From Streptomyces sp. NRRL F-525 (GTDB lineage: Bacteria; Actinomycetota; Actinomycetes; Streptomycetales; Streptomycetaceae), in NCBI RefSeq assembly GCF_000716605.1, contig NZ_JNXE01000044.1, forward strand, positions 18,750-82,749: 64,000 nucleotides of DNA, given 5' to 3'. The position numbers and the translations under genes were made by a program. The notes under the pieces are model-generated. The model did not search any database and was not told where the DNA came from. It saw nothing but the letters and a program-made list of their open reading frames with translations. Below, piece after piece: positions 37,478 through 46,846 of the stretch. How positions within the stretch are numbered: position 1 is the stretch's first letter; every line of letters begins with the position of its first letter.

Positions 37478-38386
37478 ATGAGCAAGCAGAGCGGGCGCGG
37501 GCGCGTCACGGGCCTTCCGGAGTGGGACCGGTGCGCGGTCATGGGGGTCGTGAACGTCACCCCGGACTCCTTCTCCGACGGCGGCCGCTTCTTCGACACC
37601 ACGGCGGCGGTGAAGCGCGGCCTGGACCTGGTCACCGAGGGCGCCGACCTGGTGGACGTCGGCGGTGAGTCCACCCGCCCCGGCGCGTCCCGCGTCGACG
37701 AGGCCGAGGAACTCAAGCGCGTCATCCCCGTAGTGCGCGGTCTCGCCTCCGAGGGCGTCACCGTCTCCGTGGACACCATGCGCGCCTCCGTCGCCGAGCA
37801 GGCCCTCGCCGCTGGCGCCGCCCTCGTCAACGACGTCAGCGGCGGCCTCGCGGACCCCGCGATGATCCCGGTCGTCGCGGCCTCGGGCGCCCCCTTCGTC
37901 GTCATGCACTGGCGCGGCTTCCTGGAGGGCGGCAACGTCAAGGGGGTCTACGACGACGTCGTCACCGAGGTCGTCGACGAACTGCACGCACGCGTGGAGG
38001 CCGTTCTGGCCGGCGGTGTCGCCCCCGACCGGATCGTCGTCGACCCGGGCCTCGGCTTCTCCAAGGACGCCGAGCACGACCTCGTGCTCCTGGCCCACCT
38101 CGACCGCCTGCTCGCCCTCGGCCACCCCCTCCTGGTCGCCGCCTCCCGCAAACGGTTCCTCGGCCGCGTCCTCGCGGGCCCCGAGGGCGCGCCCCCGCCC
38201 GCGCGCGAGCGCGACGCCGCCACGGCCGCCGTCTCCGCGCTCGCGGCGCACGCCGGCGCCTGGGCGGTGCGCGTCCACGAGGTCCGCGCCACCGCCGACG
38301 CCGTACGCGTCGCCCGCGCCGTCGAGGGAGCGCGCGCCCCCGGCGCCCGACCGGCCGCTCACACCAACTCCGAGGCCGCCCTGTGA
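37478..38386 (+). CDS. folP: Dihydropteroate synthase
   Basis: A 302-residue TIM-barrel enzyme that joins 4-aminobenzoate to dihydropterin pyrophosphate; it is the sulfonamide target. Signatures are MGVVNVTPDSFSDGGRFFD, LVDVGGESTRPGA, SVDTMRASVAEQAL, ALVNDVSGGLADPAM and the C-terminal VRVHEVRATADAVRVA. The ATG at 37478 gives the normal length, though the ribosome-binding site is weak. It heads a folate operon folP, NTF2-like gene, then folB-folK after a 269-bp gap; the next gene overlaps by four bases. Confidence 0.96.
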   Translation: MSKQSGRGRVTGLPEWDRCAVMGVVNVTPDSFSDGGRFFDTTAAVKRGLDLVTEGADLVDVGGESTRPGASRVDEAEELKRVIPVVRGLASEGVTVSVDTMRASVAEQALAAGAALVNDVSGGLADPAMIPVVAASGAPFVVMHWRGFLEGGNVKGVYDDVVTEVVDELHARVEAVLAGGVAPDRIVVDPGLGFSKDAEHDLVLLAHLDRLLALGHPLLVAASRKRFLGRVLAGPEGAPPPARERDAATAAVSALAAHAGAWAVRVHEVRATADAVRVARAVEGARAPGARPAAHTNSEAAL

Positions 38387-38886
38387 CCGCCCCGCACACC
38401 GACGTCGAGCAGGTGGAACTCGCCAACACCGCGTTCTACGAGACCCTGGAGCGCGGTGACTTCGACGAGCTCTCCGCGCTCTGGCTGACCCCGGCCGACC
38501 TCGGCGTCGACGAGGAGTACCACGACCCGGCGGACAGCGGCGTGATCTCCTGCGTGCACCCGGGCTGGCCGGTGCTGACCGGCCGCGGCGAGGTCCTGCG
38601 GTCGTACGCGCTGATCATGGCGAACACCGAGTACATCCAGTTCTTCCTCACGGACGTGCATGTCTCGGTGACCGGCGACACCGCGCTGGTCACCTGCACG
38701 GAGAACATCCTCAGCGGCGGCCCCTCCCCCGACGACAGCGACGAACTGGGCCCCCTGGTCGGCCAGCTCGTGGTCGCCACGAACGTGTTCCGGCGCACCC
38801 CCGAGGGCTGGAAGCTCTGGTCGCACCACGCGTCCCCGGTTCTGGCCGAAAACGACGAGGACGAGGGCGAGGACACCCCCACCTGA
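38383..38886 (+). CDS. Nuclear transport factor 2 (SnoaL)-like protein
   Basis: A 167-residue small protein of the NTF2-like fold. It starts with the helix DVEQVELANTAFYETLERGD. The strands around WPVLTGRGEVLRSYALIMAN and FLTDVHVSVTGDTALVTCTE match the family's conical sheet, followed by VVATNVFRRTPEGWKLWSHH at the end. The role is unknown. The GTG start overlaps the folP stop as GTGA, and the pairing with folate genes is common in Streptomyces as I recall. The last residues are a short acidic tail. Confidence 0.85.
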   Translation: MTAPHTDVEQVELANTAFYETLERGDFDELSALWLTPADLGVDEEYHDPADSGVISCVHPGWPVLTGRGEVLRSYALIMANTEYIQFFLTDVHVSVTGDTALVTCTENILSGGPSPDDSDELGPLVGQLVVATNVFRRTPEGWKLWSHHASPVLAENDEDEGEDTPT

Positions 38887-39155
38887 GTGGGTAGGCGCCC
38901 CCTGGGAGAACCCGTCGCAACCCGTCGGGACCAAGAAGTGGTTGGAATCACGAACGTGCGGGTAGGGGCGGCTACCGACCCATGAGCCACCGGGTTCCCC
39001 AGGGGAAACGCTCTGTGAATCCTCTGGCCCCGGGCGGCGCCCACGCCCTCGTGGCCCGGCGTTGTCAGTGCCCGCAGGTAGATTCGTTCGAGGCCGGGGT
39101 ACCGCCCGCACACGGTACGAACCGGCCACCACCGACGATTGCAGGAGTGATTCGC

Positions 39156-39515
39156 GTGGATCGTGTCGCGCTGAGCGGCCTGAAGGCCCGCGGGCACCAC
39201 GGCGTGTTCCCCAAGGAGCGCGAGGAGGGCCAGACCTTCATCGTGGACCTCGTCCTGGGCCTGGACACCCGGCCGGCCGCCGCCGACGACGACCTGGCGA
39301 AGACCGTGCACTACGGCATCGTGGCCGAGGAGGTCGTGGCCGTCGTCCAGGGCGAGCCCGTCAACCTCATCGAGACCCTCGCCGAGCGCATCGCGCAGAC
39401 CTGCCTGAAGCACGAAGGGGTCGAGGAGGTCGAGGTCCGCGTCCACAAGCCGGACGCCCCGATCACCGTCCCCTTCGACGACGTGACCGTCACCATCACC
39501 CGGAGCCGAGTATGA
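39156..39515 (+). CDS. folB: Dihydroneopterin aldolase
   Basis: A 119-residue FolB that cleaves dihydroneopterin to 6-hydroxymethyl-dihydropterin and glycolaldehyde. Motifs are LSGLKARGHHGVFPKEREEG, VHYGIVAEEVVAVVQGEPVN and LIETLAERIAQTCL, with the C-terminal VRVHKPDAPITVPFDDVTVT. The GTG at 39156 has AGGAG eight bases upstream (39143-39147). The gene overlaps folK by four bases. The 269-bp leader before it contains no other gene. Confidence 0.95.
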   Translation: MDRVALSGLKARGHHGVFPKEREEGQTFIVDLVLGLDTRPAAADDDLAKTVHYGIVAEEVVAVVQGEPVNLIETLAERIAQTCLKHEGVEEVEVRVHKPDAPITVPFDDVTVTITRSRV

Positions 39516-40123
39516 CCTTCTCGTTCACCGAGGGTCACAGCGACCCGACCGTCCAGCCGGTGCCCGCCTCCGTGGTGCAGCAGGTGGACGCCGCCGACAC
39601 CACCCTCAGCAACCCGAGGCGCGCCGTGATCTCCATCGGCGCGAACCTGGGCAACCGCCTGGAGACCCTCCAGGGTGCGATCGACGCCCTGGAGGACACC
39701 CCCGGCGTCCGCATCAAGGCCGTGTCCCCTGTCTACGAGACGGTGCCGTGGGGCGTCGAGCCCGGCAGCCAGCCGTCGTACTTCAACGCGGTCGTCGTCC
39801 TCAAGACCACCCTGCCCCCGTCCTCCCTGCTGGAGCGGGCGCACGCGGTCGAGGAGGCCTTCCACCGGGTCCGCGAGGAGCGCTGGGGCGCGCGCACGAT
39901 CGACGTCGACATCGTCGCGTACGCCGACGTCGTCTCGGACGACCCGGTCCTGACGCTCCCCCACCCGCGCGCCCACGAGCGGGCCTTCGTCCTCGTCCCC
40001 TGGCACGACGTGGACCCCGAGGCGCAGTTGCCCGGCCACGGCCCGGTCGCCGCCCTCCTGGACGACATCACCCGCGACGGTGTCGCGCCCCGCAAGGACC
40101 TGGAACTCCGGCTGCCCGAGTAG
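39512..40123 (+). CDS. folK: 2-amino-4-hydroxy-6-hydroxymethyldihydropteridine pyrophosphokinase
   Basis: A 203-residue HPPK that pyrophosphorylates hydroxymethyl-dihydropterin for FolP. The core begins at about residue 35 with RRAVISIGANLGNRLETLQG. SPVYETVPWGVEPGSQPSYF and the signature RWGARTIDVDIVAY are followed by LPHPRAHERAFVLVPWHDVD. The first 34 residues are an actinobacterial extension of unknown purpose. The ATG overlaps the folB stop (ATGA), so production is coupled. Confidence 0.96.
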   Translation: MTFSFTEGHSDPTVQPVPASVVQQVDAADTTLSNPRRAVISIGANLGNRLETLQGAIDALEDTPGVRIKAVSPVYETVPWGVEPGSQPSYFNAVVVLKTTLPPSSLLERAHAVEEAFHRVREERWGARTIDVDIVAYADVVSDDPVLTLPHPRAHERAFVLVPWHDVDPEAQLPGHGPVAALLDDITRDGVAPRKDLELRLPE

Positions 40124-40182
40124 TCGTTAAGGTCGAGACGACCACTACGCCCGGACAGGGCACGGGGAGCTGAAGGGACACC

Positions 40183-40671
40183 GTGAGAGAGCTGCGGATC
40201 AGGGTGCTGGCCGGCGTGTTCGTGATCGCCGGAGTGCTGTCCTGGGCGGGGGCCCGGCTGTGGAGCGCGGTGGGGACCCTGCCGAGCGTCCCGCTGGCCG
40301 CGCCCATCGTCCTCGCCGTGATCGCCGTGGTCCTGCTGGCCACGGCGCTCTCCCTGCGCGCCCGCCTCAAGGCCCAGCGCGAGCGCCGCCCCGGCGCCAA
40401 GGGCGTCGACCCCCTGATGGCCGCCCGCGCGGTCGTCTTCGGCCAGTCCAGCGCCCTGGTCGCCGCCCTCGTAGCCGGCATGTACGGCGGCACGGGCGCC
40501 TACCTCCTGGAGTCCCTCGACATCCCCGCCCGCCGCGACCAGGCCATCTACGCCGGCTTCTCGGTCGTAGCGGGCATCGCGGTCATAGCGGCGGCGATCT
40601 TCCTGGAGCGAGTCTGCAAACTCCCGGAGGACGACGACAACAACGCGGCCGGGGCAACCCCGGTCACCTGA
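40183..40671 (+). CDS. DUF3180 family membrane protein
   Basis: 162 residues with four predicted membrane helices: VLAGVFVIAGVLSWAGARLW, LAAPIVLAVIAVVLLATALS, VVFGQSSALVAALVAGMYGG and FSVVAGIAVIAAAIFLERVC. A charged loop and an acidic tail LPEDDDNNAAG complete it. This fits actinobacterial DUF3180, which is regularly found after folK; the function is unknown. It starts at GTG 40183, 59 bp after folK, and is followed by a strong hairpin. Confidence 0.85.
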   Translation: MRELRIRVLAGVFVIAGVLSWAGARLWSAVGTLPSVPLAAPIVLAVIAVVLLATALSLRARLKAQRERRPGAKGVDPLMAARAVVFGQSSALVAALVAGMYGGTGAYLLESLDIPARRDQAIYAGFSVVAGIAVIAAAIFLERVCKLPEDDDNNAAGATPVT

Positions 40672-40693
40672 TGAGATAACGCCCCTCGCTTGA

Positions 40694-40752
40694 GCGCCCC
40701 GAAAGGGGCGCGGGGAACGGCGCGACCAGCCCCCACCGGACCCGCACCCGAA
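40694..40752. repeat. Dispersed repeat with tetraloop hairpin between DUF3180 gene and folE
   Basis: A perfect hairpin GCGCCCC-GAAA-GGGGCGC (40694-40711) is followed by GCGCGACCAGCC and CGGACCCGCACCCG. The latter blocks recur in the element at 50889-50987, so both belong to one family common in Streptomyces. Between two convergent genes it probably acts as a bidirectional terminator. Confidence 0.75.
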
Positions 40753-40760
40753 GTGACCCG

Positions 40761-41366
40761 TCAGCGAGCCATGATCAAACTCATCGCTTCATTACGAGTC
40801 GCCGGGTCCCGCAACTGCCCCCGCACAGCAGACGTGATGGTCTTGGCACCGGGCTTCCGCACCCCCCTCATCGACATGCACATGTGCTCGCACTCAACGA
40901 CGACGATGACCCCCCGCGGCTCCAGAATCTCCATCAGGGAATCCGCGACCTGCGTGGTCAACCGCTCCTGCACCTGAGGCCGCCGCGCATAGACATCCAC
41001 CAGCCGCGCCAGCTTCGACAACCCGGTGATCTTCCCGTCGGCGGACGGGATGTACCCGACATGCGCGACCCCGACGAACGGCACCAAATGGTGCTCGCAG
41101 TTGCTCAAGACCTCGATGTCCTTCACCAGGACCATCTCGTCGTGCCCCAGGTCGAACGTCGTCGTCAGCACATCCTCCGGCTTCTGCCACAACCCCGCGA
41201 ATATCTCCTTGTACGCCCGAGCCACCCGCCCCGGCGTCTCCCTGAGCCCCTCACGGTCGGGGTCCTCCCCGACCGCGATCAACAGCTCGCGTACGGCGTT
41301 CTCGGCGCGCTTCTCGTCGAAGACGCCGATCGCTCCCTCGCCGTCCAGCGTCACGGGGTCGGTCAT
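40761..41366 (-). CDS. folE: GTP cyclohydrolase I
   Basis: A 201-residue FolE that converts GTP to dihydroneopterin triphosphate. The zinc and active-site residues are in [20 protein letters not shown] and in [19 protein letters not shown]. The signature [20 protein letters not shown] is intact. This is the zinc-dependent type I form. It is the last gene of the run DUF2342, tilS, hpt, ftsH, folE, and converges on the other folate genes, which are on the opposite strand. A terminator separates it from ftsH. Confidence 0.97.
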   Translation of the reverse strand: MTDPVTLDGEGAIGVFDEKRAENAVRELLIAVGEDPDREGLRETPGRVARAYKEIFAGLWQKPEDVLTTTFDLGHDEMVLVKDIEVLSNCEHHLVPFVGVAHVGYIPSADGKITGLSKLARLVDVYARRPQVQERLTTQVADSLMEILEPRGVIVVVECEHMCMSMRGVRKPGAKTITSAVRGQLRDPATRNEAMSLIMAR

Positions 41367-41433
41367 AGCGGTGCCTCGTTCCTGTGCGGGTCACGCGTGT
41401 GCGGACACACGCCTCAGTTGCGGGCATATGGAA

Positions 41434-41473
41434 AAGCCGCGCCCCCCAGGCTAAATCCCGGGGGGCGCGGCTT
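41434..41473 (-). terminator. Hairpin terminator after ftsH
   Basis: Arms AAGCCGCGCCCCCCAGG and CCGGGGGGCGCGGCTT pair with a single bulge and a seven-base loop, 27 bp beyond the ftsH stop. folE downstream must then rely on read-through or its own promoter. Confidence 0.8.
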
Positions 41474-41499
41474 CCATTTCGAGCCGTGTGAGACGCGCG

Positions 41500-43533
41500 T
41501 CAGTTCTCGGGGCGGTCCTCCGGGGCCTTCTCCAGCGTGGGAGAGGACTCGGTGGTCGCACCGGCGGTGATCGCGGGACCCGCGCCGTTCGTCCCGTTCG
41601 TCAGTGAGAGCTCCTTGGGGGAGAGCACCGGCGGGCGGGTGGACGGCGTACGGCGGGAGGAGCCGGTCCAGGAGGGACGGGCCGGACGCCGGACGATGGG
41701 AGCGAAGACCTCGGCGATCTGCTCCTTGTTCAGCGTCTCCTTCTCCAGCAGCTGCAGCACGAGCGCGTCGAGCACGTCACGGTTCTCGACCAGGATCTCC
41801 CAGGCCTCGTTGTGCGCGTTCTCGATGAGCTTCTTGACCTCTTCGTCGACGAGCGCGGCGACCTCTTCCGAGTAGTCGCGCGGGTGCGACATCTCCCGGC
41901 CCAGGAAGGGCTCGGTGTTGTCGCCGCCGAACTTGATCGCGCCGAGGCGCTCGGTCATGCCGTACTGCGTGACCATCGCGCGGGCCGTCGCGGTGGCCTT
42001 CTCGATGTCGTTCGCGGCGCCCGTGGTCGGGTCGTGGAAGACCAGTTCCTCGGCCGCGCGGCCGCCCAGCATGTAGGCCAGCTGGTCGAGCATCTCGTTG
42101 CGCGTGGTCGAGTACTTGTCCTCTTCCGGCAGGACCATCGTGTAGCCCAGAGCACGGCCTCGGGAGAGGATCGTGATCTTGTGCACCGGGTCGGAGTTCG
42201 GGGAAGCCGCCGCGACCAGGGCGTGTCCGCCCTCGTGGTACGCGGTGATCTTCTTCTCCTTGTCCGACATGATCCGGGTCCGCTTCTGCGGGCCCGCGAC
42301 CACACGGTCGATCGCCTCGTCCAGCATGGCGTTGTCGATCAGCTTGCGGTTGCCTCGGGCGGTGAGCAGGGCGGCCTCGTTGAGGACGTTGCTCAGGTCC
42401 GCGCCGGTGAAGCCCGGCGTACGGCGCGCGACGGCCGACAGATCGACGTCCGGTGCGACCGGCTTGCCCTTCTGGTGGACCTTGAGGATCTCCAGACGGC
42501 CCTGCATGTCCGGGCGGTCGACCGCGATCTGGCGGTCGAAGCGGCCGGGGCGCAGGAGGGCCGGGTCGAGGATGTCGGGCCGGTTCGTCGCGGCGATGAG
42601 GATCACGCCGCCCTTGACGTCGAAGCCGTCCATCTCGACGAGCAGCTGGTTCAGCGTCTGCTCGCGCTCGTCGTGTCCACCGCCGAGGCCGGCGCCGCGA
42701 TGGCGGCCGACCGCGTCGATCTCGTCGACGAAGACGATCGCCGGGGCGTTCGCCTTGGCCTGCTCGAACAGGTCACGGACTCGGGAGGCACCGACACCGA
42801 CGAACATCTCGACGAAGTCGGAACCGGAGATCGAGTAGAAGGGCACCCCGGCCTCGCCCGCGACGGCGCGCGCCAGCAGGGTCTTGCCGGTGCCGGGAGG
42901 GCCGTACAGGAGTACGCCCTTGGGGATCTTGGCGCCGACGGCCTGGAACTTCGCCGGCTCCTGGAGGAACTCCTTGATCTCGTGCAGTTCCTCGACGGCC
43001 TCGTCGGAGCCCGCGACGTCCGCGAACGTCGTCTTCGGGGTGTCCTTGGTGATGAGCTTGGCCTTGGACTTCCCGAAGTTCATGACTCGGGAGCCGCCGC
43101 CCTGCATCTGGTTCATCAGGAACAGGAAGACGACCACGATGAGGACGAAGGGGAGCAGCGACAACAGGATCCCGACGAAAGCGTTCTGCTTCGTCGGCGA
43201 CACCGTGTAGCCGTCCGGAATCTGCTTGTCCTGGTACTTGGTCTGCAGCGTGGCCGCGAGGTCCACGCCTTGGTCGCCGATGTAGCTCGCCTGGATCTTG
43301 GAGCTGCCCTCGACCTTTACGCCGTCCTTGAGCGTGACCTTGATGGTCTGCTCGTCACCGGTGGTGATCTTGGCCGACTCGACCTTGTTGTCATTGATCG
43401 CCTGGACGACCTGGCCGGTGTCCACCGCCTTGTAGCCGCCGGACGAGCCGACGACCTGCATCAACACGACCACGGCAAGGACGGCCAGCACGATCCACAT
43501 GACCGGCCCACGGAAGTATCGCTTCACGTCCAT
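41500..43533 (-). CDS. ftsH: FtsH, ATP-dependent zinc metalloprotease
   Basis: 677 residues. Two membrane helices ([19 protein letters not shown] and [20 protein letters not shown]) flank the small extracytoplasmic FtsH-ext domain. The AAA module has Walker [18 protein letters not shown], Walker [12 protein letters not shown] and the second region of homology [19 protein letters not shown]. The zinc site is [11 protein letters not shown]. It degrades misfolded membrane proteins. The C-terminal tail beyond the peptidase is Pro/Thr-rich. The ATG at 43533 gives the usual [10 protein letters not shown] start; upstream ATGs at 43569 and 43656 are less likely. Confidence 0.97.
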   Translation of the reverse strand: MDVKRYFRGPVMWIVLAVLAVVVLMQVVGSSGGYKAVDTGQVVQAINDNKVESAKITTGDEQTIKVTLKDGVKVEGSSKIQASYIGDQGVDLAATLQTKYQDKQIPDGYTVSPTKQNAFVGILLSLLPFVLIVVVFLFLMNQMQGGGSRVMNFGKSKAKLITKDTPKTTFADVAGSDEAVEELHEIKEFLQEPAKFQAVGAKIPKGVLLYGPPGTGKTLLARAVAGEAGVPFYSISGSDFVEMFVGVGASRVRDLFEQAKANAPAIVFVDEIDAVGRHRGAGLGGGHDEREQTLNQLLVEMDGFDVKGGVILIAATNRPDILDPALLRPGRFDRQIAVDRPDMQGRLEILKVHQKGKPVAPDVDLSAVARRTPGFTGADLSNVLNEAALLTARGNRKLIDNAMLDEAIDRVVAGPQKRTRIMSDKEKKITAYHEGGHALVAAASPNSDPVHKITILSRGRALGYTMVLPEEDKYSTTRNEMLDQLAYMLGGRAAEELVFHDPTTGAANDIEKATATARAMVTQYGMTERLGAIKFGGDNTEPFLGREMSHPRDYSEEVAALVDEEVKKLIENAHNEAWEILVENRDVLDALVLQLLEKETLNKEQIAEVFAPIVRRPARPSWTGSSRRTPSTRPPVLSPKELSLTNGTNGAGPAITAGATTESSPTLEKAPEDRPEN

Positions 43534-43719
43534 CCATACGGAGCGAATTCGCTCCGTCCCTCCTGCCATAGTGAGTTTGATAAAGACAGTTCTTCTGACC
43601 GTACCCCAGCAATGTTGCCCGAAGTCGCACGGGACGGCTGGGAGACGCGTCTGCATGCTCCAACGGCGCGAAACCCGCTGGGGTTCCCGATCGTCTTACA
43701 GGGCTTGGGCCGAGTGGCC

Positions 43720-44280
43720 CTAGCCGCCGTAGACGTGCGGCGCGAGCGTACCGACGAACGGGAGGTTGCGGTACTTCTCCGCGTAGTCGAGGCCGTAGCC
43801 GACGACGAACTCGTTCGGGATGTCGAAGCCGACCCACTCCACCTCGATGGCGACCTTGGCCGCCTCCGGCTTGCGGAGCAGGGTGCAGATCTTCAACGAG
43901 TCGGGCTCGCGCGAGCCGAGGTTGGAGATCAGCCAGGACAGCGTCAGGCCCGAGTCGATGATGTCCTCGACGATGAGGACGTGCTTGCCCTTGATGTCGG
44001 TGTCGAGGTCCTTGAGGATCCGCACGACACCGGAGGACTGGGTGCCCGCGCCGTACGACGACACGGCCATCCAGTCCATGGTGACGGGGGTGGACAGCGC
44101 CCGGGCGAGGTCCGCCATGACCATCACCGCGCCCTTGAGGACGCCGACGATCAGCAGATCCTTGCCCGCGTACTCCGCGTCGATCTTCGCGGCGAGCTCC
44201 ACGAGCTTCGCGTCGATCTCTTCCTTGGTGATGAGCACCGACTGGAGGTCGTCACCCATGTCTTTCGCGTCCACCCGCAT
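43720..44280 (-). CDS. hpt: Hypoxanthine phosphoribosyltransferase
   Basis: A 186-residue type I phosphoribosyltransferase of purine salvage. The PRPP loop is HVLIVEDIIDSGLTLSWLIS. Upstream are GKDLLIVGVLKGAVMVMADL and MAVSSYGAGTQSSGVVRI. The base-binding end is VEWVGFDIPNEFVVGYGLDY. It makes IMP and GMP from hypoxanthine and guanine. The ATG at 44280 and the adjoining GTG at 44283 are both possible starts. Between tilS and ftsH, it is in the standard bacterial order. Confidence 0.96.
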   Translation of the reverse strand: MRVDAKDMGDDLQSVLITKEEIDAKLVELAAKIDAEYAGKDLLIVGVLKGAVMVMADLARALSTPVTMDWMAVSSYGAGTQSSGVVRILKDLDTDIKGKHVLIVEDIIDSGLTLSWLISNLGSREPDSLKICTLLRKPEAAKVAIEVEWVGFDIPNEFVVGYGLDYAEKYRNLPFVGTLAPHVYGG

Positions 44281-44345
44281 CACTTTCGGTCGTCCAACCG
44301 GCTACTACCTGGCCCCGCCCCCGGAGGCCCGGAGGGGGTGTCGAT

Positions 44346-45386
44346 TCAGCCTTGCCGAATCACCAGTCTGCCACCCTGGCGACGGGCGACGACCTTGCCC
44401 GGGAGATTGATGGCTCCCTGGCCGCGCCAGCCGGTGATCAGCCGGTCGACTTCCTCGATGTGCCGGGCGAACAGCGAACCGGCCGGGGCACCGGCCTGGA
44501 TGGCGGCCCGGCGCAGGATGCGACGGCGTACGGCGGGCGGCAGGGCGTAGAGCTTCGCGCACTCCAGGAGCCCGGTGGCGTCCCGTACGGAGGCCTCGGC
44601 CTGGCTGGCCCAGGTGTCGAGGGCGTCGGCGTCGTCCCGGGACAGCTGCGCGGTACGGGCCAGTGCCTCTACGACCCCTTTGCCGAGCGCCTTCTCCAGG
44701 GCCGGCAGGCCTTCGTGGCGCAGACGGGAACGCGTGTACGCGGGGTCTGCGTTGTGCGGGTCGTCCCAGACGGGCAGCGACTGGACCATGCAGGCCTTGC
44801 GGGCGGTCTGCCGGTCGAGCTGGAGGAACGGGCGGCGGTAACGGCCGTCGGCCCCCGAGACCGCGGCCATCCCCGACAGGGAGCGGATGCCGGAGCCGCG
44901 GGCGAGGCCCAGCAGGACGGTTTCCGCCTGGTCGTCGCGCGTGTGGCCGAGGAGGACGGCGGCGGCGCCGTGGCGGGCGGCGCAGTCGTCGAGAGCTGCG
45001 TAGCGGGCGTCCCGGGCGGCTGCCTCGGGGCCGCCCTCGCGGCCCACGGTCACGGACGTGGCTTCCACGGGGTCCAGGCCCAGTTCGCGCAGCCGTAGAA
45101 CGACTTCGTCGGCGCGCAGGTCGGAGCCGGCCTGGAGGCCGTGGTCGACGGTGATGCCGCCGGCCCGGATGCCCAGCTTGGGGGCTTCGAAGGCGAGGGC
45201 GGAGGCGAGAGCCATGGAATCGGCGCCGCCGGAGCATGCGACGAGCACGAGCGGCGAGGGCGGGCGCTCGTGCGAGGTGTGCCGGGAGGCTCCGGCGGTC
45301 TGCAGGGCCTCGTGGTCGGTGAGGATGTCGTGGAGGACGCGGCGGACCGCCAGGCGTATCGCCGCGACCGCAGGATGGGGACCCAT
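44346..45386 (-). CDS. tilS: tRNA(Ile)-lysidine synthetase
   Basis: A 346-residue N-type ATP pyrophosphatase. The P-loop is [20 protein letters not shown]. Other motifs are [38 protein letters not shown] and [11 protein letters not shown]. It modifies C34 of the CAU-anticodon tRNA(Ile) to lysidine. The C-terminal domain is short compared with the E. coli enzyme, as usual in actinobacteria. It lies 65 bp before hpt on the same strand. Confidence 0.95.
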   Translation of the reverse strand: MGPHPAVAAIRLAVRRVLHDILTDHEALQTAGASRHTSHERPPSPLVLVACSGGADSMALASALAFEAPKLGIRAGGITVDHGLQAGSDLRADEVVLRLRELGLDPVEATSVTVGREGGPEAAARDARYAALDDCAARHGAAAVLLGHTRDDQAETVLLGLARGSGIRSLSGMAAVSGADGRYRRPFLQLDRQTARKACMVQSLPVWDDPHNADPAYTRSRLRHEGLPALEKALGKGVVEALARTAQLSRDDADALDTWASQAEASVRDATGLLECAKLYALPPAVRRRILRRAAIQAGAPAGSLFARHIEEVDRLITGWRGQGAINLPGKVVARRQGGRLVIRQG

Positions 45387-45579
45387 GTCCGGTTCCCTTC
45401 ATGAAGTTTTCGGGGGGTTGGCCCGAGGTTCGGTCACTCAGAGTGTGTAGATGGTGACAGAACCGGGGCGTTCCCCGAGCATCGCACGCCTACCCATCGC
45501 TCACGGTCCCTCGGACGGGTGATTGCAGGGGCGTTCGCCTGCCGTCGGCCGAATCCGTTTCACCACATCCGCGACCGGT

Positions 45580-46701
45580 TCACGACTCGGCCTTGCGGTG
45601 CACCCGCGCGACCCAGTCCGCCGGTTTGGCGATCTCCGTCTTCGTGGGCAACGTGTTCGGGGAGGTCCACACCCGGTTGAAGCCGTCCATGCCGACCTGG
45701 TCGACGACCGCGTGGACGAACCGCTCGCCGTCCCGGTACTGCCGCAGCTTGGCGTCGAGGCCGAGCAGCTTGCGCAGCGCCGAGTCCAGCCGGGAGGCGC
45801 CCTTGGCGCGGCGCTGCTGGAACTTCTCGCGGATCTCCGCGACGCTCGGCACGACATCCGGGCCGACGCCGTCCATCACGAAGTCGGCGTGCCCCTCCAG
45901 GAGGGACATCACGGCGGTGAGCCGGCCGAGGATCTCCCGCTGCGCGGGCGTCTGCACGATCTCCACGAGGGACCGGCCCTCGTCGTCCTCCTCGCCCTCG
46001 GGCCGACCGCCGGCCAGCGACTGGGCGGCCTCCCGGATGCGCTCCAGGACCGTCATGGGGTCGACCTCGGTCTCCCCCAAGAACGACTGGATCTCGCCCT
46101 CCAGGTGGTCACGCAGCCAGGGCACGGCCGTGAACTGCGTGCGGTGCGTCTCCTCGTGCAGGCACACCCACAGACGGAAGTCGTGCGGCTCTACGTCGAG
46201 TTCGCGCTCCACGTGCACGATGTTCGGCGCGACCAGCAGCAGCCGCCCGCCCTTCGCCCCCGCCGGCAGCTCGCGGGACGCCGGGGCGAAGGTCTCGTAC
46301 TGCCCGAGCACGCGCGAGGACAGGAACGACAGCAGCATGCCCAGCTCGACGCCGGTCACCTTGCCGCCGACCGCCCCGAAAACAGCGCCCCCGGGGGTGT
46401 TGCCGCGCCGCTCCTGCATCTTGTCGAGCAGCGGCTTGAGGACCTCCCGGAACCCGGCGACGTTCGCCCGCACCCAGCCGGGGCGGTCGACGACCAGGAT
46501 CGGGGTGTCGTGGATGTCGTCCGTGCCCATCCGGGTGAATCCCCGGACGTGCTGCTCCGAGGCCTTCGCATGCCGGCGCAGCTCCGCGACGACGGCCCGG
46601 GCCTCGTCACGGCTCACCTCGGGGCCCGGCCGTACAAGTCGGGTCGCGGTCGCCACCGCGAGATTCCAGTCGACCATCTCGGCACCACCGATGCTCGTCA
46701 T
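45580..46701 (-). CDS. DUF2342-family zinc-dependent metalloprotease
   Basis: A 373-residue protein of the actinobacterial DUF2342/putative hydrolase family. The HExxH-type metal site is WVCLHEETHRTQFTAVPWLR, and the downstream acidic region LLEGHADFVMDGVG probably supplies the third ligand. Other conserved blocks are GGKVTGVELGMLLSFLSSRV and HVERELDVEPHDFRLW. There is no signal peptide. Substrate unknown. In actinobacteria it is regularly found upstream of tilS, as here, with a 193-bp gap. Confidence 0.88.
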   Translation of the reverse strand: MTSIGGAEMVDWNLAVATATRLVRPGPEVSRDEARAVVAELRRHAKASEQHVRGFTRMGTDDIHDTPILVVDRPGWVRANVAGFREVLKPLLDKMQERRGNTPGGAVFGAVGGKVTGVELGMLLSFLSSRVLGQYETFAPASRELPAGAKGGRLLLVAPNIVHVERELDVEPHDFRLWVCLHEETHRTQFTAVPWLRDHLEGEIQSFLGETEVDPMTVLERIREAAQSLAGGRPEGEEDDEGRSLVEIVQTPAQREILGRLTAVMSLLEGHADFVMDGVGPDVVPSVAEIREKFQQRRAKGASRLDSALRKLLGLDAKLRQYRDGERFVHAVVDQVGMDGFNRVWTSPNTLPTKTEIAKPADWVARVHRKAES

Positions 46702-46801
46702 GCGTCAACCGTACGTGAGCGCTGCCGCTGGGGGCAGGCCGTGAGGTCGGTCAGGTGAGCGTCTGTTGGAACGGCGCCCGGTGCTGATGGCTGTGCCCAC
46801 C

Positions 46802-46820
46802 CGTTCCGCCTTGCGGAACG
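46802..46820 (-). terminator. Compact hairpin after dacB
   Basis: A perfect 8-bp inverted repeat, CGTTCCGC, loop CTT, GCGGAACG, lies 27 bp beyond the dacB stop. Confidence 0.65.
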
Positions 46821-46846
46821 CCTGCCCACAGCGGTAGCGGCCACCG